A stretch of DNA of 64,000 nt. Origin: Cellulomonas fimi ATCC 484. GTDB lineage: Bacteria; Actinomycetota; Actinomycetes; Actinomycetales; Cellulomonadaceae. The notes below the pieces were generated by a model. That model saw only the letters and a list, made by a program, of their open reading frames with translations. It was not told where the DNA came from and did not search any database. The translations under genes were made by a program, and so were the position numbers. The stretch spans positions 3,286,001-3,350,000 of the forward strand of contig NC_015514.1 of the NCBI RefSeq assembly GCF_000212695.1, written 5' to 3'. How positions within the stretch are numbered: the first letter of the stretch is position 1; each line of letters begins with the position of its first letter. This document shows, in pieces, positions 15,662 through 24,654 of this stretch.

Positions 15662-17347
15662 TCAGGCCGGCTCGCCGGCGAGGACCTGGTCGCGCACGAC
15701 GCGGCGCAGGACCTTGCCGACCTGCGAGCGCGGCAGCTCGGTGAGGACGACGAGGCGCCGCGGCAGCGCGTAGCGGGCGAGCCGCTGCTCGCACCACTCC
15801 CGGACCGCACCGAGGTCGACGCCGGACGCGCCGTCGTCGAGCACGACCGCCGCGACGACGGACTCGCCCATCGCGCCGCCGGGCACGCCCACGACGGCGA
15901 CGTCGGCGATGCCGGGCATGCCCCGCAGGTGGTCCTCGACCTGCGACGGGTACACCTTGAAGCCGCCGGTGACGATCATCTCCTTCATGCGGTCGACGAG
16001 GACGACGCTCCCCCGGTCGACGCGGACGACGTCACCCGTGCGCAGCCAGCCGCCGGGCAGGAGCTGCGCCGCGGTCTCCTCGGGGCGCTGCCAGTAGCCC
16101 TGGAAGACCTGCGGGCCCTGGATGAGCAGCTCACCGCCGGTCGCCGGGTCGACGTCGCGCGTCGGGTCCTCCTGGTCGACGATGCGCACGCGCGTGCCGG
16201 GGAACGGCAGGCCGAGCGTGCCGGGGCGGCGCTCGGGGGCGAGCGGGTTGCCGAGCGCGACAGGGGACGTCTCCGTCATGCCGTAGCCCTCGACGACGAG
16301 CCCGCCGGTCGCCTCCTCCCAGCGCCGCGCGGTCTCGGCGGGCAGGGCCATGGCGCCGGAGATCGCGTGCCGGAACGAGGACAGGTCCGCGCCCGCCTCC
16401 GTCGCCGCGGTGACGAGCCGGTCGAGCATCGGCGGGACCGCGGGCAGGAAGGTCCCGGGTCGGCGGCGCTGGGCCTCGAGCACGAGGGCCGGGTCGAACG
16501 ACGGGAACAGCACGAGCGTCGCGCCGACGCGCACGGCGTAGGACAGGCACAGGGTCAGCCCGAACGCGTGGAAGAACGGCAGCACGCCGTACACGACCTC
16601 GGTGCCCGGCTCGGCCCCGGTCCACGCATGGCCCTGCAGGGCGTTCGCGACGAGGTTGCGGTGGCTCAGCATCGCGGCCTTGGGCGTGCCGGTGGTGCCG
16701 CCCGTGTACTGCAGGAGCGCGAGGTCGTCGGGGGACGGGGCGGTCGTGGACGCCGGGCGGGCGGCGGCCGCGAGCCGGTGCCACGAGGGCACGTGCGACG
16801 GGACCGGGCCGCACATCGCGGCTCGCGTGCGGCGCGCGCGGGCGAGCGGGAGGCGGAGCGCGAGCCGCTTGGCCCACGGCAGGTCGGCGGACAGGTCGAC
16901 GGCGACGACGGCGCGCACGTCGGTGCGCTCGAGCGACGCGAGGACGGCGGGGACGGTCTTCTGCCAGACGACGGCGACGACCGCGCCGGAGTCGGCGAGC
17001 TGGTGCGCGAGCTCCTCGGCGGTGTACGTCGGGTTGTGCTCGACGACGACCGCGCCGACCCGCAGCGCCGCCCAGAACGCGACGACGTGCGACGGGCAGT
17101 TCGGCATCGCGAGCGCGACCCGGTCGCCGGGGCGGACGCCGAGGTCGAGGAGCACCTGGGCACCGCGCGCGGCGGCGTCGGCGAGCTCGCGGTACGTCGT
17201 CGTGGCACCGAGGAAGTCGAGGGCGACGCGGTCCGGCCAGGTCACGGCGGCCCGGTCGAGCGCGGCGGTCAGCGGCTCGTCCGGCACGTCCACGTCGGCG
17301 GGGACCCCGGGCGGGAGGTCGAAGGAGAGGCCCGCGGCGTTGCTCAT
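15662..17347 (-). CDS. fadD: long-chain fatty acid-CoA ligase
   Basis: A 561-residue acyl-adenylate-forming enzyme that activates fatty acids with ATP and CoA. The P-loop motif is LQYTGGTTGTPKAAMLSHRN (about 200-220), with the A4/A5 region VEGYGMTETSPVALGNP, the adenylate-binding GGWLRTGDVVRVD, the hinge VYPSQVEDHL and the catalytic Lys in RSQVGKVLRR. Length and motifs fit medium- to long-chain FadD; chain preference is unknown. The ATG at 17347 lies just inside the double operator at 17358-17393, so binding there should block transcription. Convergent with tetR. Confidence 0.92.
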   Translation of the reverse strand: MSNAAGLSFDLPPGVPADVDVPDEPLTAALDRAAVTWPDRVALDFLGATTTYRELADAAARGAQVLLDLGVRPGDRVALAMPNCPSHVVAFWAALRVGAVVVEHNPTYTAEELAHQLADSGAVVAVVWQKTVPAVLASLERTDVRAVVAVDLSADLPWAKRLALRLPLARARRTRAAMCGPVPSHVPSWHRLAAAARPASTTAPSPDDLALLQYTGGTTGTPKAAMLSHRNLVANALQGHAWTGAEPGTEVVYGVLPFFHAFGLTLCLSYAVRVGATLVLFPSFDPALVLEAQRRRPGTFLPAVPPMLDRLVTAATEAGADLSSFRHAISGAMALPAETARRWEEATGGLVVEGYGMTETSPVALGNPLAPERRPGTLGLPFPGTRVRIVDQEDPTRDVDPATGGELLIQGPQVFQGYWQRPEETAAQLLPGGWLRTGDVVRVDRGSVVLVDRMKEMIVTGGFKVYPSQVEDHLRGMPGIADVAVVGVPGGAMGESVVAAVVLDDGASGVDLGAVREWCEQRLARYALPRRLVVLTELPRSQVGKVLRRVVRDQVLAGEPA

Positions 17348-17357
17348 GGCACGACCG

Positions 17358-17393
17358 TAACCTACGGACCCGTAAGTTACTAGTGCGTAGGTT
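17358..17393 (-). promoter_or_regulatory. double palindromic operator upstream of fadD
   Basis: Read on the minus strand it has AACCTACG at its start and CGTAGGTTA at its end, with an inner GTAAC and TACG. The layout and spacing are identical to the site at 1524-1559. The strongest palindrome is TAACCTACG (17358-17366), GACC, CGTAAGTTA (17371-17379). It abuts the fadD start codon, leaving only about 10 bases of leader. Confidence 0.72.
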
Positions 17394-17493
17394 TTGTCTC
17401 ACCCACCCTGCGCACCACCTCCACGCACCGCACGCACGCGCGCCCCGAGCCGCGGCGGACGCCGCAGCCGCCCGGGCGCGGGCGCAGCCTGCG

Positions 17494-18525
17494 TCAGCGG
17501 GCGGCGGCCTCCGCCACCTGCGCGGCCGGGGTGGCCGCGAGCACCTCGGGCAGCCAGCGCAGCTGCCGGTCGAGCTGGAACGCCTGCCCTCCCTCGTGCT
17601 GGTTGAACGTGTACACCTCGATGTCGGTGCGCGGACGCCCGGTGAGGCCGGCGTAGTGGTTGTACGCGGCGAACACCGTCGACGGCGGGCACGTGGCGTC
17701 GCGCAGCGCCACGGAGAACAGCGCGGGAGCCGTCGCCCGCCGGCCCAGGTGGACGCCGTCGAAGTACGCCATCGTGCGGAACACCCGCTCCTCGGCACCG
17801 CGGTGCACCGCGAGGTACTGCACGAGCTCGCCGTACGGGAACGCGTCGGTGATGTCGACCGCGCGGCGGTAGTGGCACAGGAACGGCACGTCGGGCATCG
17901 CCGCCGCGAGGCCGTCGCACAGCCCTGCCGCCGCGAGAGCCACGCCGCCGCCCTGGCTGATGCCCGCGACCGTCACGCGCCGCTGGTCGACGTTCGGCAG
18001 CGCGCGCGCCGCGTCCACGGCCCGCACCGCGTCCGTCATGAGCCGGCGGTAGTAGTGCTGCTCGGGGTCGTGGATGCCCCGCGTCATGACGCCGGGCGAC
18101 GCGGGGCCGGAGCCCGCGGGATCAGGGGTGTGCCCGCCGTTGCCCCACGTCGAGCCCTGGCCGCGCGTGTCCATGACCACGTGCACGAAGCCGGCCGTCG
18201 CCCACGCGAGCCGCTCGTGCGCGAACCCACGCCCGCCGCCGTAGCCGATGAACTCCACCACCACGGGCAGCGGCTCGCCCTGCTCCGCGCTGCCCGCGGG
18301 CCGCGTCACCCACGCGCGCACGGGCTGGCCGTCGAAGCCCGCGAACGTCAGGTCGTCGGTGTCCACCAGGCGCAGACCGGCGTCCACGCGCGTGACGTCC
18401 ACGAGGACCTCGTGCCGCCGGGCCTCGGCGAGCGTCGTCGCCCAGAAGTCGTCGAGGTCGGCGGGCTCGTCGAGCTCGGGCAGGTACCGCTCCAGCTCGG
18501 GCAGCGGCAGGTCGAACAGGGCCAT
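17494..18525 (-). CDS. axe: acetyl xylan esterase / cephalosporin-C deacetylase (CE7)
   Basis: A 343-residue CE7-family esterase that removes acetyl groups from xylo-oligosaccharides (and cephalosporin C). Family marks: opening segment ELDEPADLDDFWATTLAEAR, VVEFIGYGGGRGF, VVMDTRGQGSTWG, nucleophile elbow GISQGGGVALAAA, acid ALRDATCPPST and catalytic His in TFNQHEGG. No signal peptide is present, so it acts inside the cell on imported acetylated oligosaccharides. ATG at 18525 (MALFDLPL) fits family alignments better than an in-frame upstream ATG. It fits the plant-polysaccharide lifestyle of the organism. Confidence 0.92.
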   Translation of the reverse strand: MALFDLPLPELERYLPELDEPADLDDFWATTLAEARRHEVLVDVTRVDAGLRLVDTDDLTFAGFDGQPVRAWVTRPAGSAEQGEPLPVVVEFIGYGGGRGFAHERLAWATAGFVHVVMDTRGQGSTWGNGGHTPDPAGSGPASPGVMTRGIHDPEQHYYRRLMTDAVRAVDAARALPNVDQRRVTVAGISQGGGVALAAAGLCDGLAAAMPDVPFLCHYRRAVDITDAFPYGELVQYLAVHRGAEERVFRTMAYFDGVHLGRRATAPALFSVALRDATCPPSTVFAAYNHYAGLTGRPRTDIEVYTFNQHEGGQAFQLDRQLRWLPEVLAATPAAQVAEAAAR

Positions 18526-18671
18526 CGTGCTCCTTCGGCGATGACGGCCGGGCACGCGGCGGTGCCCGGCGGGGCGTCCGGCGGCACCGCACGGGCGGCG
18601 CCGTCCCGAGGGACGCTACCGCCCCGCCGCGCACGCCAGGAAACCGCTCGCCCGGCCGCCGCGACGGGCCG

Positions 18672-20078
18672 TCAGCGCGCGAGGAACCCGAGCAGGTCGT
18701 GCCGCGTCAGGACGCCGACCGGCTGGCCGTCGTCGACGACCATGAGCGCGTCCGCCGACTCGAGCGCCCGGCGGGCGTCGTCCACCGACTCCCCCGCCCC
18801 GATGAGCGGGAACGGCGAGCCCATGTGCTTGTCGACGCGGTCCGACAGCGCCGCGCGGCCCGAGAACACCGCGTCGAGCAGGTCCCGCTCCGAGACCGCG
18901 CCGGCGACCTCACCGACCTTGACGGGCGGCTCGGCGCCGACGACGGGCATCTGGGAGACGCCGTACTCGTGCAGGATCTCGATCGCGTCGCGCACCGACT
19001 CGGTCGGGTGCGTGTGGACCAGCGCGGGCAGCGACCCCGTCTTGGTACGCAGCACGTCGCCGACCGTGGCACCCTCGTCGGCGCCCAGGAAGCCGTACGA
19101 GCGCATCCACGAGTCGTTGAAGATCTTCGACAGGTAGCCGCGACCCCCGTCGGGCAGGATCACGACGATCACCGCCCGGGCCGCCGCGTCCGGGTCGGAG
19201 TCCTGCAGCTCGCGGGCGAACCGCAGCGCCGCCTCGACCGCCATGCCGCACGAGCCGCCGACCAGCAGCCCCTCCTCACGCGCGAGCCGCCGGGTCATCG
19301 CGAACGAGTCCGCGTCGGAGACCGCGATGATCCGGTCCGGCACCGACGGGTCGTACGCGCTCGGCCAGAAGTCCTCGCCCACGCCCTCGACGAGGTAGGG
19401 CCGCCCGTCGCCGCCCGAGTACACCGACCCGAGCGGGTCCGCCCCGACGACGACCACGCGGCCGCCGTCCGCCTCGGGACGGTCCGCGGAGACGTCGTGC
19501 AGGAACCGGCCCGTGCCGGTGATGGTGCCGCCCGTTCCCACGCCGGCGACGACGTGCGTCACGCGCCCGTCCGTGTCGGCCCAGATCTCCGGGCCGGTCG
19601 ACTCGTAGTGGCTCGCCGGGCCGTTCGCGTTCGCGTACTGGTTCGGCTTCCAGGCGCCCTCGATCTCGCGCGCGAGCCGGTCGGACACCGAGTAGTACGA
19701 GTCCGGGTGGTCGGGCGGGACCGCGGTGGGCGTGACGACGACCTCGGCGCCGTACGCGCGCAGGACGTCGCGCTTGTCCTGGCTCACCTTGTCCGGGCAG
19801 ACGAACACGCAGCGGTAGCCCTTGCGCTGCGCCACGAGGGCCAGCCCGACACCCGTGTTGCCGGAGGTCGGCTCGACGATCGTGCCGCCGGGGCGCAGCT
19901 CCCCGCTCGCCTCCGCGGCCTCGATCATCTTGAGCGCGATGCGGTCCTTCACGGAGCCGCCCGGGTTCAGGTACTCGACCTTGGCCAGGACCGTCGCGGT
20001 CAGCCCCTCGGTCACGGACGACAGCCGGACGAGCGGCGTGCCGCCGACCAGCTCGGAGATGTGCTCGGCGTACTTCAC
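18672..20078 (-). CDS. cbs: cystathionine beta-synthase
   Basis: A 468-residue PLP enzyme joining serine (or O-acetylserine) and homocysteine to cystathionine. Lys44 in NPGGSVKDRIA is the PLP lysine; EPTSGNTGVGLA, GVGTGGTITGTGRFL and GGSCGMAVEAA form the phosphate- and substrate-binding loops. Two C-terminal CBS repeats span about 335-468. There is no N-terminal heme domain, as in bacterial enzymes. With metB at 8152-9384 it forms the reverse transsulfuration route from methionine sulfur to cysteine, useful for mycothiol synthesis. The ATG at 20078 lacks a strong Shine-Dalgarno sequence. Confidence 0.94.
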   Translation of the reverse strand: MKYAEHISELVGGTPLVRLSSVTEGLTATVLAKVEYLNPGGSVKDRIALKMIEAAEASGELRPGGTIVEPTSGNTGVGLALVAQRKGYRCVFVCPDKVSQDKRDVLRAYGAEVVVTPTAVPPDHPDSYYSVSDRLAREIEGAWKPNQYANANGPASHYESTGPEIWADTDGRVTHVVAGVGTGGTITGTGRFLHDVSADRPEADGGRVVVVGADPLGSVYSGGDGRPYLVEGVGEDFWPSAYDPSVPDRIIAVSDADSFAMTRRLAREEGLLVGGSCGMAVEAALRFARELQDSDPDAAARAVIVVILPDGGRGYLSKIFNDSWMRSYGFLGADEGATVGDVLRTKTGSLPALVHTHPTESVRDAIEILHEYGVSQMPVVGAEPPVKVGEVAGAVSERDLLDAVFSGRAALSDRVDKHMGSPFPLIGAGESVDDARRALESADALMVVDDGQPVGVLTRHDLLGFLAR

Positions 20079-20091
20079 CCCCAGAACGCTA

Positions 20092-20128
20092 CCGGCCGGT
20101 AGCGCACGCGACGCGCGCTACCGGCCGG
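20092..20128. terminator. hairpin between Bax-inhibitor gene and cbs
   Basis: Perfect 14-bp arms CCGGCCGGTAGCGC and its complement with a 9-base loop. It starts 22 bases after the Bax-inhibitor-1 gene stop and ends 14 bases before cbs in the same direction. It probably ends the upstream transcript and leaves little room for a cbs promoter, which may overlap it. Confidence 0.7.
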
Positions 20129-20150
20129 AGGGGCGGGAGGACCGCCGGGG

Positions 20151-20957
20151 TCACTCGCGGAAGATCGCGATGAGCCGCAGCAGCTCCAGGTACAGCCAGA
20201 TGAGGGTGACGGCGAGACCGAACGCGGCGGACCAGGCGAACTTCGCCGGCACGCCCTGCTCGACACCCCGCTTGATCGAGTCGAAGTCGACGATGAGGCT
20301 CGCCGCCGCGAGGCCGACCGCGACGAGGCCGACGATGATGCCGAGGGGGCCGGACCGCAGCGGGCCGAACTCACCGGTGCCGCCGAAGAGCATGAGCCCG
20401 ACGTTGACCAGTGAGAACATGAGGTAGCCGACCATCGCGACGAGCAGCCAGCGGACGAACTTCGGCGTCACGCGCACGCGGCCCGAGCGGAACAGGAACA
20501 GCGACGCGGCGAACACCGAGAACGTCGCGAGCACGGCCTGCACGACGATGCCGGGGAGCTCCTGCTCGAAGAACAGGCTGATGCCGCCGAGGAACATGCC
20601 CTGCGCGACCGCGTAGGCGAGGATCAGCGCCGGGCTGGGCTCGCGCTTGAACGCGTTGACGAGGCCGAGGACCAGGCCGACGACCGCGCCGACGATCCAC
20701 AGGCCGGGCACGAGCGTCCACGTGACGGCCGCGCTCACGACGAGGACCGCGAACACGCCGGCCGTCTTCATGATGACGTCGTCGTACGTGAGCCGGCCCG
20801 TCTGGCGTGCGGTGGCCGCGGGCGCCTCGTACATCCGGTCCAGGGTGGCGGCGTCGACCGTCGCCGTGGCCGCCCCACCCGCCTGCGCACGCGCGCGGGC
20901 GCGCCGGTCGTTCGGGTCCCCGAAGACGGGACTGTTGCTGAAGACGGGGTTGCTCAT
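20151..20957 (-). CDS. Bax inhibitor-1 / YccA family membrane protein
   Basis: A 268-residue membrane protein. An about 75-residue hydrophilic N terminus (including GDPNDRRARARAQAGG and TGRLTYDDVIMKT) precedes seven hydrophobic helices. It matches the actinobacterial Bax inhibitor-1 branch (formerly DUF4870-like/YBHL), with the late VDFDSIKRGVEQGVPAKFAW loop that carries the Asp pair of the pH-sensitive calcium-leak channel family. Function in bacteria is not settled. ATG at 20957 follows CGGAGGAC. A longer in-frame ATG at 21026 has no ribosome-binding site. Confidence 0.88.
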   Translation of the reverse strand: MSNPVFSNSPVFGDPNDRRARARAQAGGAATATVDAATLDRMYEAPAATARQTGRLTYDDVIMKTAGVFAVLVVSAAVTWTLVPGLWIVGAVVGLVLGLVNAFKREPSPALILAYAVAQGMFLGGISLFFEQELPGIVVQAVLATFSVFAASLFLFRSGRVRVTPKFVRWLLVAMVGYLMFSLVNVGLMLFGGTGEFGPLRSGPLGIIVGLVAVGLAAASLIVDFDSIKRGVEQGVPAKFAWSAAFGLAVTLIWLYLELLRLIAIFRE

Positions 20958-21115
20958 GGCGTCCTCCGGGACGGCTTGGGCAGCGGGTGCGGCTACGGGG
21001 CTGGTGCGGAAAATCAGGTCGTTCACCCTACGGAACGCCGACCGTCCCCAGATCGTTCCAACGAATGACCGGTGCTGCCACCCTGATCCGCTCTCAGGGG
21101 GACCCTGACCTCGAT

Positions 21116-21149
21116 ATCCGTCCGACGACGGATGCCGCCGCCATCCGTC
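21116..21149 (+). promoter_or_regulatory. operator-like repeats upstream of the ABC exporter
   Basis: Inverted repeat ATCCGTC (21116-21122), CGAC, GACGGAT (21127-21133), followed by a third ATCCGTC half-site at 21143-21149 and GGAG. It lies 50-83 bases before the ATP-binding protein start, a usual position for a repressor site. No regulator gene is adjacent apart from the MarR gene downstream at 23220. Confidence 0.5.
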
Positions 21150-21198
21150 GGAGGCCTAGGGTCGAGGACGTCACCGCTCCCCGACACGAGGACAGACG

Positions 21199-22164
21199 AT
21201 GATCGAGGCCCAGGGCCTGACGAAGAGGTACGGCAGCAAGACCGCCGTGGACGGCATCTCGTTCACGGTGCACCCCGGCAAGGTCACGGGCTTCCTGGGC
21301 CCGAACGGCGCCGGCAAGTCCACCACGATGCGCATGATCATGGGCCTGGACCGCCCGACGCACGGCACGGTGACCGTCAACGGACGCCCCTACGCGCAGC
21401 ACCGCTCCCCGCTCACGGAGGTCGGCGCGCTGCTCGAGGCGAAGGCCGTCCACACCGGCCGCAGCGCGCGCAACCACCTGCGGGCGCTCGCCGCGACGCA
21501 CGGCATCCCCGACAAGCGCGTCAACGAGGTCGTCTCGATGACAGGCCTTGACGCGGTCGCCAAGCGCCGGGTCGGCGGGTTCTCGCTCGGCATGGGCCAG
21601 CGGCTCGGCATCGCCGCGGCGCTCCTGGGCGACCCGCGCACGCTCATCCTCGACGAGCCCGTCAACGGCCTCGACCCCGAGGGCGTGCTGTGGGTCCGCA
21701 ACCTCGTGAAGTACCTCGCCGCGGAGGGCCGCACGGTCTTCCTGTCGTCGCACCTCATGAGCGAGATGGCCCTCACGGCGGACCACCTCGTCGTCATCGG
21801 CCGCGGCCGGATCATCGCCGACGGGCCCGTGCAGGACGTCGTCGCGCGCGCCACGACCTCCACGGTCCGGGTCCGCTCGCCGCACGCGACCGAGCTCGCC
21901 GGGCTGCTCGCCGGCCCGGACGTCACGATCACCGCCGTCTCGCCCGGCGTCCTGGACGTCCACGGCGCCACGTCGGAGGCCGTCGGCGAGGTCGCGGCCG
22001 CAGGCCGGCTCGTGCTGCACGAGCTGACGCCGATCACCGGGTCCCTCGAGGACGCGTACATGTCCCTCACGCAGGACGCCGTCGAGTACCACTCGGGCGT
22101 CCCCCAGGCCACGGCCCCCGCGACGGGGCAGAGCCAGCCGACCAGCCAGGAGCAGGCCAAGTGA
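21199..22164 (+). CDS. ABC transporter ATP-binding protein (exporter type)
   Basis: A 321-residue ATPase subunit of an ABC-2 exporter. Walker A GPNGAGKST at 35-43, signature region FSLGMGQRLGIAAALLG, Walker B TLILDEPVNGLDPEG and H-loop SSHLMSEM. A C-terminal domain of about 100 residues follows the ATPase (with RVRSPHATELAGLLAG), usual in DrrA/NatA-like proteins. Substrate is unknown; antibiotic or lipid export are common for the family. Its stop overlaps the permease GTG in a GTGA arrangement. Confidence 0.92.
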   Translation: MIEAQGLTKRYGSKTAVDGISFTVHPGKVTGFLGPNGAGKSTTMRMIMGLDRPTHGTVTVNGRPYAQHRSPLTEVGALLEAKAVHTGRSARNHLRALAATHGIPDKRVNEVVSMTGLDAVAKRRVGGFSLGMGQRLGIAAALLGDPRTLILDEPVNGLDPEGVLWVRNLVKYLAAEGRTVFLSSHLMSEMALTADHLVVIGRGRIIADGPVQDVVARATTSTVRVRSPHATELAGLLAGPDVTITAVSPGVLDVHGATSEAVGEVAAAGRLVLHELTPITGSLEDAYMSLTQDAVEYHSGVPQATAPATGQSQPTSQEQAK

Positions 22165-23027
22165 GCACGACCACCGCCACGTCCCCCGCCGTCGCCGCGC
22201 CGAAGTCCGTCGCGTCGCCCTACAAGGTGTCCTTCGGCCACCTCCTCAAGGCCGAGTGGATCAAGCTCTGGTCGGTGCGCTCCACCGTCTGGACGCTCTC
22301 GATCATGATCGTCGTCATGGTCGGCCTCGTCGCCGCCGTCGCCGGCCTCAGCGTCGCCAACGGCGCCGAGGGCGAGGCGGAGACCGGGGCCGCGCTCGGC
22401 TACTTCGCCCTCATCCCGGCCGTGAACATGGCGTCCCTCGCGGTCGTCGTGCTCGGCGTGCTCTCCATCACCGGCGAGTACACGACGGGGATGATCCGCG
22501 CGAGCGCCGCGGCGGCACCGCGACGCACCCCGGTGCTGTGGTCCAAGATGACCGTGCTGTTCGCGGTCATCCTCGGGGCGTCCGTCATCGCGGTCGCGCT
22601 CGCGTACCTCGTCGAGCTGCTCATCCTCGGCCCGAAGGACCTCGCGCTCGACCTGTCCGACCCGGAGGCGCTGCGCGTCCTCGGCGGCTGCGCGCTGTAC
22701 CTCGCGACCATCTCGATCTTCGCGTTCGCGCTCGGCGCGCTCCTGCGGCACTCCGCCGCGGCGCTCGCGACCGTGCTCGGCCTGCTGCTCGTCATCGAGA
22801 CGGTCGTCGGCGCGATCCCGTGGAAGCCGCTGCAGTACGTCAGCCCGCTGCTGCCGGCGACCGCCGGCGGGAAGATCACGCAGCCGGACAGCCTCAACGA
22901 GATGATGAACTCGATGACCGACGCGGGGGCCAACCTCAACGCCTGGCAGGGGTACGGCGTGCTCGTCGCCTGGGTCGTCGTGATCCTCGCGGTCGCCGCC
23001 CTGCTGATGCGGCGCCGCGACGTCTGA
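22161..23027 (+). CDS. ABC-2 type permease
   Basis: A 288-residue membrane partner of the preceding ATPase. After about 30 polar residues, the cytosolic LLKAEWIKLWSVRSTVWTL segment typical of ABC-2 permeases is followed by six hydrophobic helices. A long extracytoplasmic stretch (QYVSPLLPATAGGKITQPD) precedes the last helix, and the protein ends with the basic MRRRDV. The GTG start at 22161 overlaps the ATPase stop by 4 bases. The substrate cannot be inferred. Confidence 0.9.
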   Translation: MSTTTATSPAVAAPKSVASPYKVSFGHLLKAEWIKLWSVRSTVWTLSIMIVVMVGLVAAVAGLSVANGAEGEAETGAALGYFALIPAVNMASLAVVVLGVLSITGEYTTGMIRASAAAAPRRTPVLWSKMTVLFAVILGASVIAVALAYLVELLILGPKDLALDLSDPEALRVLGGCALYLATISIFAFALGALLRHSAAALATVLGLLLVIETVVGAIPWKPLQYVSPLLPATAGGKITQPDSLNEMMNSMTDAGANLNAWQGYGVLVAWVVVILAVAALLMRRRDV

Positions 23028-23063
23028 CCGAGATCACCGGCCCGCGCACCGTCGGCGGCTGGT

Positions 23064-23092
23064 GCGTCCTCGCCCCCCTCGGGGCGGGACGC
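23064..23092 (+). terminator. hairpin after the ABC exporter operon
   Basis: Arms GCGTCCTCGCCCC (23064-23076) and GGGGCGGGACGC (23081-23092) with one bulged base and a 4-base loop, 36 bases after the permease stop. Probable terminator; no T tract. Confidence 0.55.
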
Positions 23093-23219
23093 GACCGGCT
23101 CCGAGGTGCGCGGGCCGCGTCGCGTCCGGGGCAGGACGCCCGGGGCTCGTGCTCGTAGGCTCAGGTGGCTGCGGCGCCTTCCTCGGGCGCCGCCGGACGG
23201 GAGCACGGGAGGAGCGCGC

Positions 23220-23663
23220 GTGGACGACGCCGTGCCGGAGATCGAGGAGCAGGTCGCCCTGCTGCTGCGGCTCGCGGACCGCAACCGGCGCCGCAGCGCG
23301 CGGCTCGACGGCACCCTGGAACGCTCCGCGTACCTCGCGCTGCGGCACCTCGACCGCGTCGGGCCGTCCGCGATCCACGAGCTCGCCGCGCACCTGCGGC
23401 TCGACGCGTCGACCGTCACGCGCCAGGTCGACGCCATGGAGTCGGCCGGGCACGTCGTCCGCGGCCGGGACGCGTCGGACGCGCGCCGGGCCGTCGTCTC
23501 GCTGACCGACGAGGGTCGTGCCGCCCTGGCCCGCACGCGGGCCGTCCGCGCCGAGGTGTACGACGAGGTCCTCGACCGCTGGTCACCCGACGAGCGTCGC
23601 GTCCTGGCCGACGTCCTGACGCGCCTCAACGGCGACTTCGACCGCGCGACGGAAGGCCGCTGA
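23220..23663 (+). CDS. MarR family transcriptional regulator
   Basis: A 147-residue winged-helix regulator. The HTH is at about residues 50-80 (AIHELAAHLRLDASTVTRQVDAMESAGHVVRG) with the wing in RDASDARRAVVSLTDEGRAAL, the classic MarR signature. The C-terminal helix completes the dimer interface. GTG at 23220 is preceded by GGGAGGAG. A longer ATG start at 23106 would add non-conserved sequence and is rejected. It may control the ABC exporter just upstream, as often seen, but it has its own leader and a terminator separates them. Confidence 0.9.
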   Translation: MDDAVPEIEEQVALLLRLADRNRRRSARLDGTLERSAYLALRHLDRVGPSAIHELAAHLRLDASTVTRQVDAMESAGHVVRGRDASDARRAVVSLTDEGRAALARTRAVRAEVYDEVLDRWSPDERRVLADVLTRLNGDFDRATEGR

Positions 23664-23749
23664 CCAGCGCATCCAGCGCACGCGTCCACCACGCGGGCAC
23701 CTCCCGGCCCGCGGGCGCGGCGCACAGGGCGGGCGGCTACCGTGACCCG

Positions 23750-24613
23750 GTGACCGACGCACCCGCACGCCCCCGGCCCGCCCCGTTCGTCGCCGAGGTG
23801 CTGCGCACCGAGCGGCTGTCCCGCTCCTTCGTCCGGGTGGTCGTCGGCGGGCCCGGGCTGGCCGGCTTCGAGCCGTCGCCGCACGCCGACTCCTACGTCA
23901 AGCTCGTCTTCCTGCCGCCCACCGCCGACGGCCTGCGCCCGCTGCGCGACGACGGCCGCCTCGACCTCGACGCCGTCCGCGCGGCGCTCGACCCGCAGGA
24001 CGCCCCTCGGCTGCGCTCGTACACCGTCCGCGCGTTCGACGCCGCGACGCGCGAGCTCACGCTCGACCTCGTGGTGCACGGCGACGACGGCGTCGCCGGA
24101 CCGTGGGCCGCCTCCGCGCAGCCCGGCGACGAGGTGCTGCTCCTCGGCCCCGGCGGTGCGTGGTCACCCGACCCGTCCGCTGCCGCGCACCTGCTCGTCG
24201 GCGACGCGAGCGCGCTGCCCGCGATCGCGGTGGCGCTCGAGCGGCTGCCCGCGGACGCCGTCGGGCACGTCGTCGTCGAGGTGCACGACGCCGACGACGA
24301 GCTGCCCCTCGCCACCCCGGCCGGCGTGCGGGTGCACTGGCGCCACACCGGCCTCGGGGTTCCCGGCGTCGCGCTCGTCGAGGCGGTGCTCGCCCTGCCC
24401 GCCCTGCCCGCACCCGTGAGCGCCTTCCTGCACGGCGAGGCCGGTGCGGTCCGCGAGCTGCGCCGCCACCTGCGCGCCGACCGCGGTGTCCCGCGCGAGC
24501 ACCTGTCGGTCTCCGGCTACTGGCGGCTCGGCAGCGACGACGAGGGCTGGCGGTCGGGGAAGAAGGCGTGGCTCGCCGACATCGAGCAGGCGGAGGCCGC
24601 CGCAGGCCTCTGA
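23750..24613 (+). CDS. siderophore-interacting FAD-binding protein (SIP family)
   Basis: A 287-residue flavin reductase-like protein of the SIP family, which releases iron from ferric siderophores with NAD(P)H-derived electrons. FAD-binding motif PRLRSYTVRAFD at about residue 85 and GDEVLLLGPGGAW near 127, NAD(P)-binding LLVGDASALPAIAVALERL, and the C-terminal Trp-rich end SGYWRLGSDDEGWRSGKKAW, which is characteristic. GTG at 23750 starts the conserved part and a weak leader precedes it. No siderophore transporter genes are adjacent, so it stands alone. Confidence 0.9.
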   Translation: MTDAPARPRPAPFVAEVLRTERLSRSFVRVVVGGPGLAGFEPSPHADSYVKLVFLPPTADGLRPLRDDGRLDLDAVRAALDPQDAPRLRSYTVRAFDAATRELTLDLVVHGDDGVAGPWAASAQPGDEVLLLGPGGAWSPDPSAAAHLLVGDASALPAIAVALERLPADAVGHVVVEVHDADDELPLATPAGVRVHWRHTGLGVPGVALVEAVLALPALPAPVSAFLHGEAGAVRELRRHLRADRGVPREHLSVSGYWRLGSDDEGWRSGKKAWLADIEQAEAAAGL

Positions 24614-24654
24614 CCGGGGCATCCGTGTCGGAGGGGCCCGCTACCGTGCCCGGC

